From: Atopobiaceae bacterium | GTDB lineage: Bacteria; Actinomycetota; Coriobacteriia; Coriobacteriales; Atopobiaceae | Length of the DNA: 5,599 bases | NCBI GenBank assembly: GCA_017460265.1 | Contig: JAFUBJ010000368.1 | Location: forward strand, 1-5,599 | Direction of reading: 5' to 3' | Part shown: positions 5,076 to 5,599 of the stretch, piece by piece | Numbering within the stretch: position 1 is the first letter of the stretch | Layout of the letters: the number at the start of each line of letters is the position of its first letter | Translations under genes and position numbers: made by a program | Notes under the pieces: generated by a model | Databases searched by the model: none | Told to the model about the DNA's origin: nothing | Seen by the model: only the letters and a program-made list of their open reading frames with translations

Positions 5076-5599
5076 ATGTGGTGTCCCAACTGCGGCAACG
5101 AAGTACCCGAGTCCGCGTCGTTTTGCATGAACTGTGGTACTGACCTGCGTCCGTTTAAGTCTGCCATGACGGGGTCGAGCAGCAGCTCGTCTGTTGCGCC
5201 CATTCCTCTGCCGGACCCTGCTCCGACTCCTCAGCCCACGCCGGCACCACAGCCGGCTCAGCACATGGCTTCGGCAACAAACGAGGCCATGCGTCGCGCG
5301 CAGAGCTTCATGGCCCTGCTTGACGAGAAGGGCTATCGCTACGACTACCTGCACGAGCGTGAGGGAGACCATCGTGACGGCATGGTTGCCCTGTCGTTTG
5401 GCGGGGGAAGCTTCTCGTTTGCCTCGATTCGCGTCTTCGTAGACTTTGACTACAACAATGCTGGCGAGGGCGACTCCGTCCATATGTGGTGCTCGGATAT
5501 CGTGTCGTTCCCTGACGACCGTCGTCGAGCGGCGCTCGAGGCCATCAACGAGGTGGGCATCAAGAAGCGCTTCGTGCGGTATTACCTGGACAAGGACGG
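5076..5599 (+). CDS. Zinc-ribbon protein with Pro-rich linker and YbjN-like domain (3' end outside the window)
   Basis: The first 174 codons are present; no stop occurs before the window ends, so the gene is partial. Residues 3-20 form a zinc ribbon, C-P-N-C-x10-C-M-N-C, of the small N-terminal type common in Gram-positive proteins. Residues 29-66 are a low-complexity linker with six consecutive Ser (34-39) followed by many Pro, Ala, Thr and Gln. From about residue 69 a folded domain begins: helix with A-M-R-R-A-Q, then L-L-D-E-K-G-Y-R-Y-D-Y, strands V-A-L-S-F-G and I-R-V-F-V-D-F-D, then a helix A-L-E-A-I-N-E-V and the strand R-F-V-R-Y-Y-L-D. This order resembles the YbjN/type III secretion chaperone-like fold, whose members often act as chaperone-like or sensory proteins; that is an assignment by eye. 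No membrane segment is seen so far, so a cytoplasmic location is likely. The gene is divergent from trmL. Confidence 0.8.
   Translation, partial: MWCPNCGNEVPESASFCMNCGTDLRPFKSAMTGSSSSSSVAPIPLPDPAPTPQPTPAPQPAQHMASATNEAMRRAQSFMALLDEKGYRYDYLHEREGDHRDGMVALSFGGGSFSFASIRVFVDFDYNNAGEGDSVHMWCSDIVSFPDDRRRAALEAINEVGIKKRFVRYYLDKD

Noticed and set aside
1..5599. CRISPR array, transposon, tRNA or phage genes
   Set aside because: No spaced direct repeats, transposase motifs, cloverleaf sequences or phage-type genes were found on either strand.

Overview
The window is a GC-rich stretch of bacterial chromosome with dense coding. It carries two lipobox lipoproteins, an APC-type amino-acid permease, a mycobacterial MptpB-like phosphatase, an SPOUT tRNA methyltransferase and a zinc-ribbon protein. 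Together with strong purine-rich Shine-Dalgarno sites, this suggests a high-GC Gram-positive, most likely an actinobacterium of the Coriobacteriia (Olsenella/Atopobium-like) type. That placement is inferred from gene style and composition, not from a marker gene. No mobile element, CRISPR array, tRNA or rRNA is visible, and the window looks like ordinary chromosomal housekeeping and envelope DNA.

Left part (1-1247): a secreted lipoprotein with about five 50-residue repeats that read like beta-propeller blades. It is followed by a 145-base gap that holds a short tandem repeat and a GC-rich hairpin with a T-run. The hairpin lies only 23 bases before the permease start, so it may end the lipoprotein transcript or attenuate the permease.

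Middle (1248-4301): three same-strand genes with gaps of 51 and 18 bases, probably one transcript. They encode an APC-superfamily amino-acid transporter, a lipoprotein with an acidic linker and a C-terminal SPOR-like domain, and a CX5R protein phosphatase of the MptpB/Y_phosphatase3 type. Uptake, envelope binding and dephosphorylation being side by side is suggestive, but a functional link is not shown by the sequence.

Right part (4329-5599): on the minus strand, a TrmL-type tRNA 2'-O-methyltransferase with an unusual insertion of about 35 residues, convergent with the phosphatase (27-base gap). A 156-base divergent intergenic region follows, containing a near-perfect 24-base inverted repeat. 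The last gene is cut off by the window end; it encodes an N-terminal zinc ribbon, a Ser/Pro-rich linker and a YbjN-like domain.
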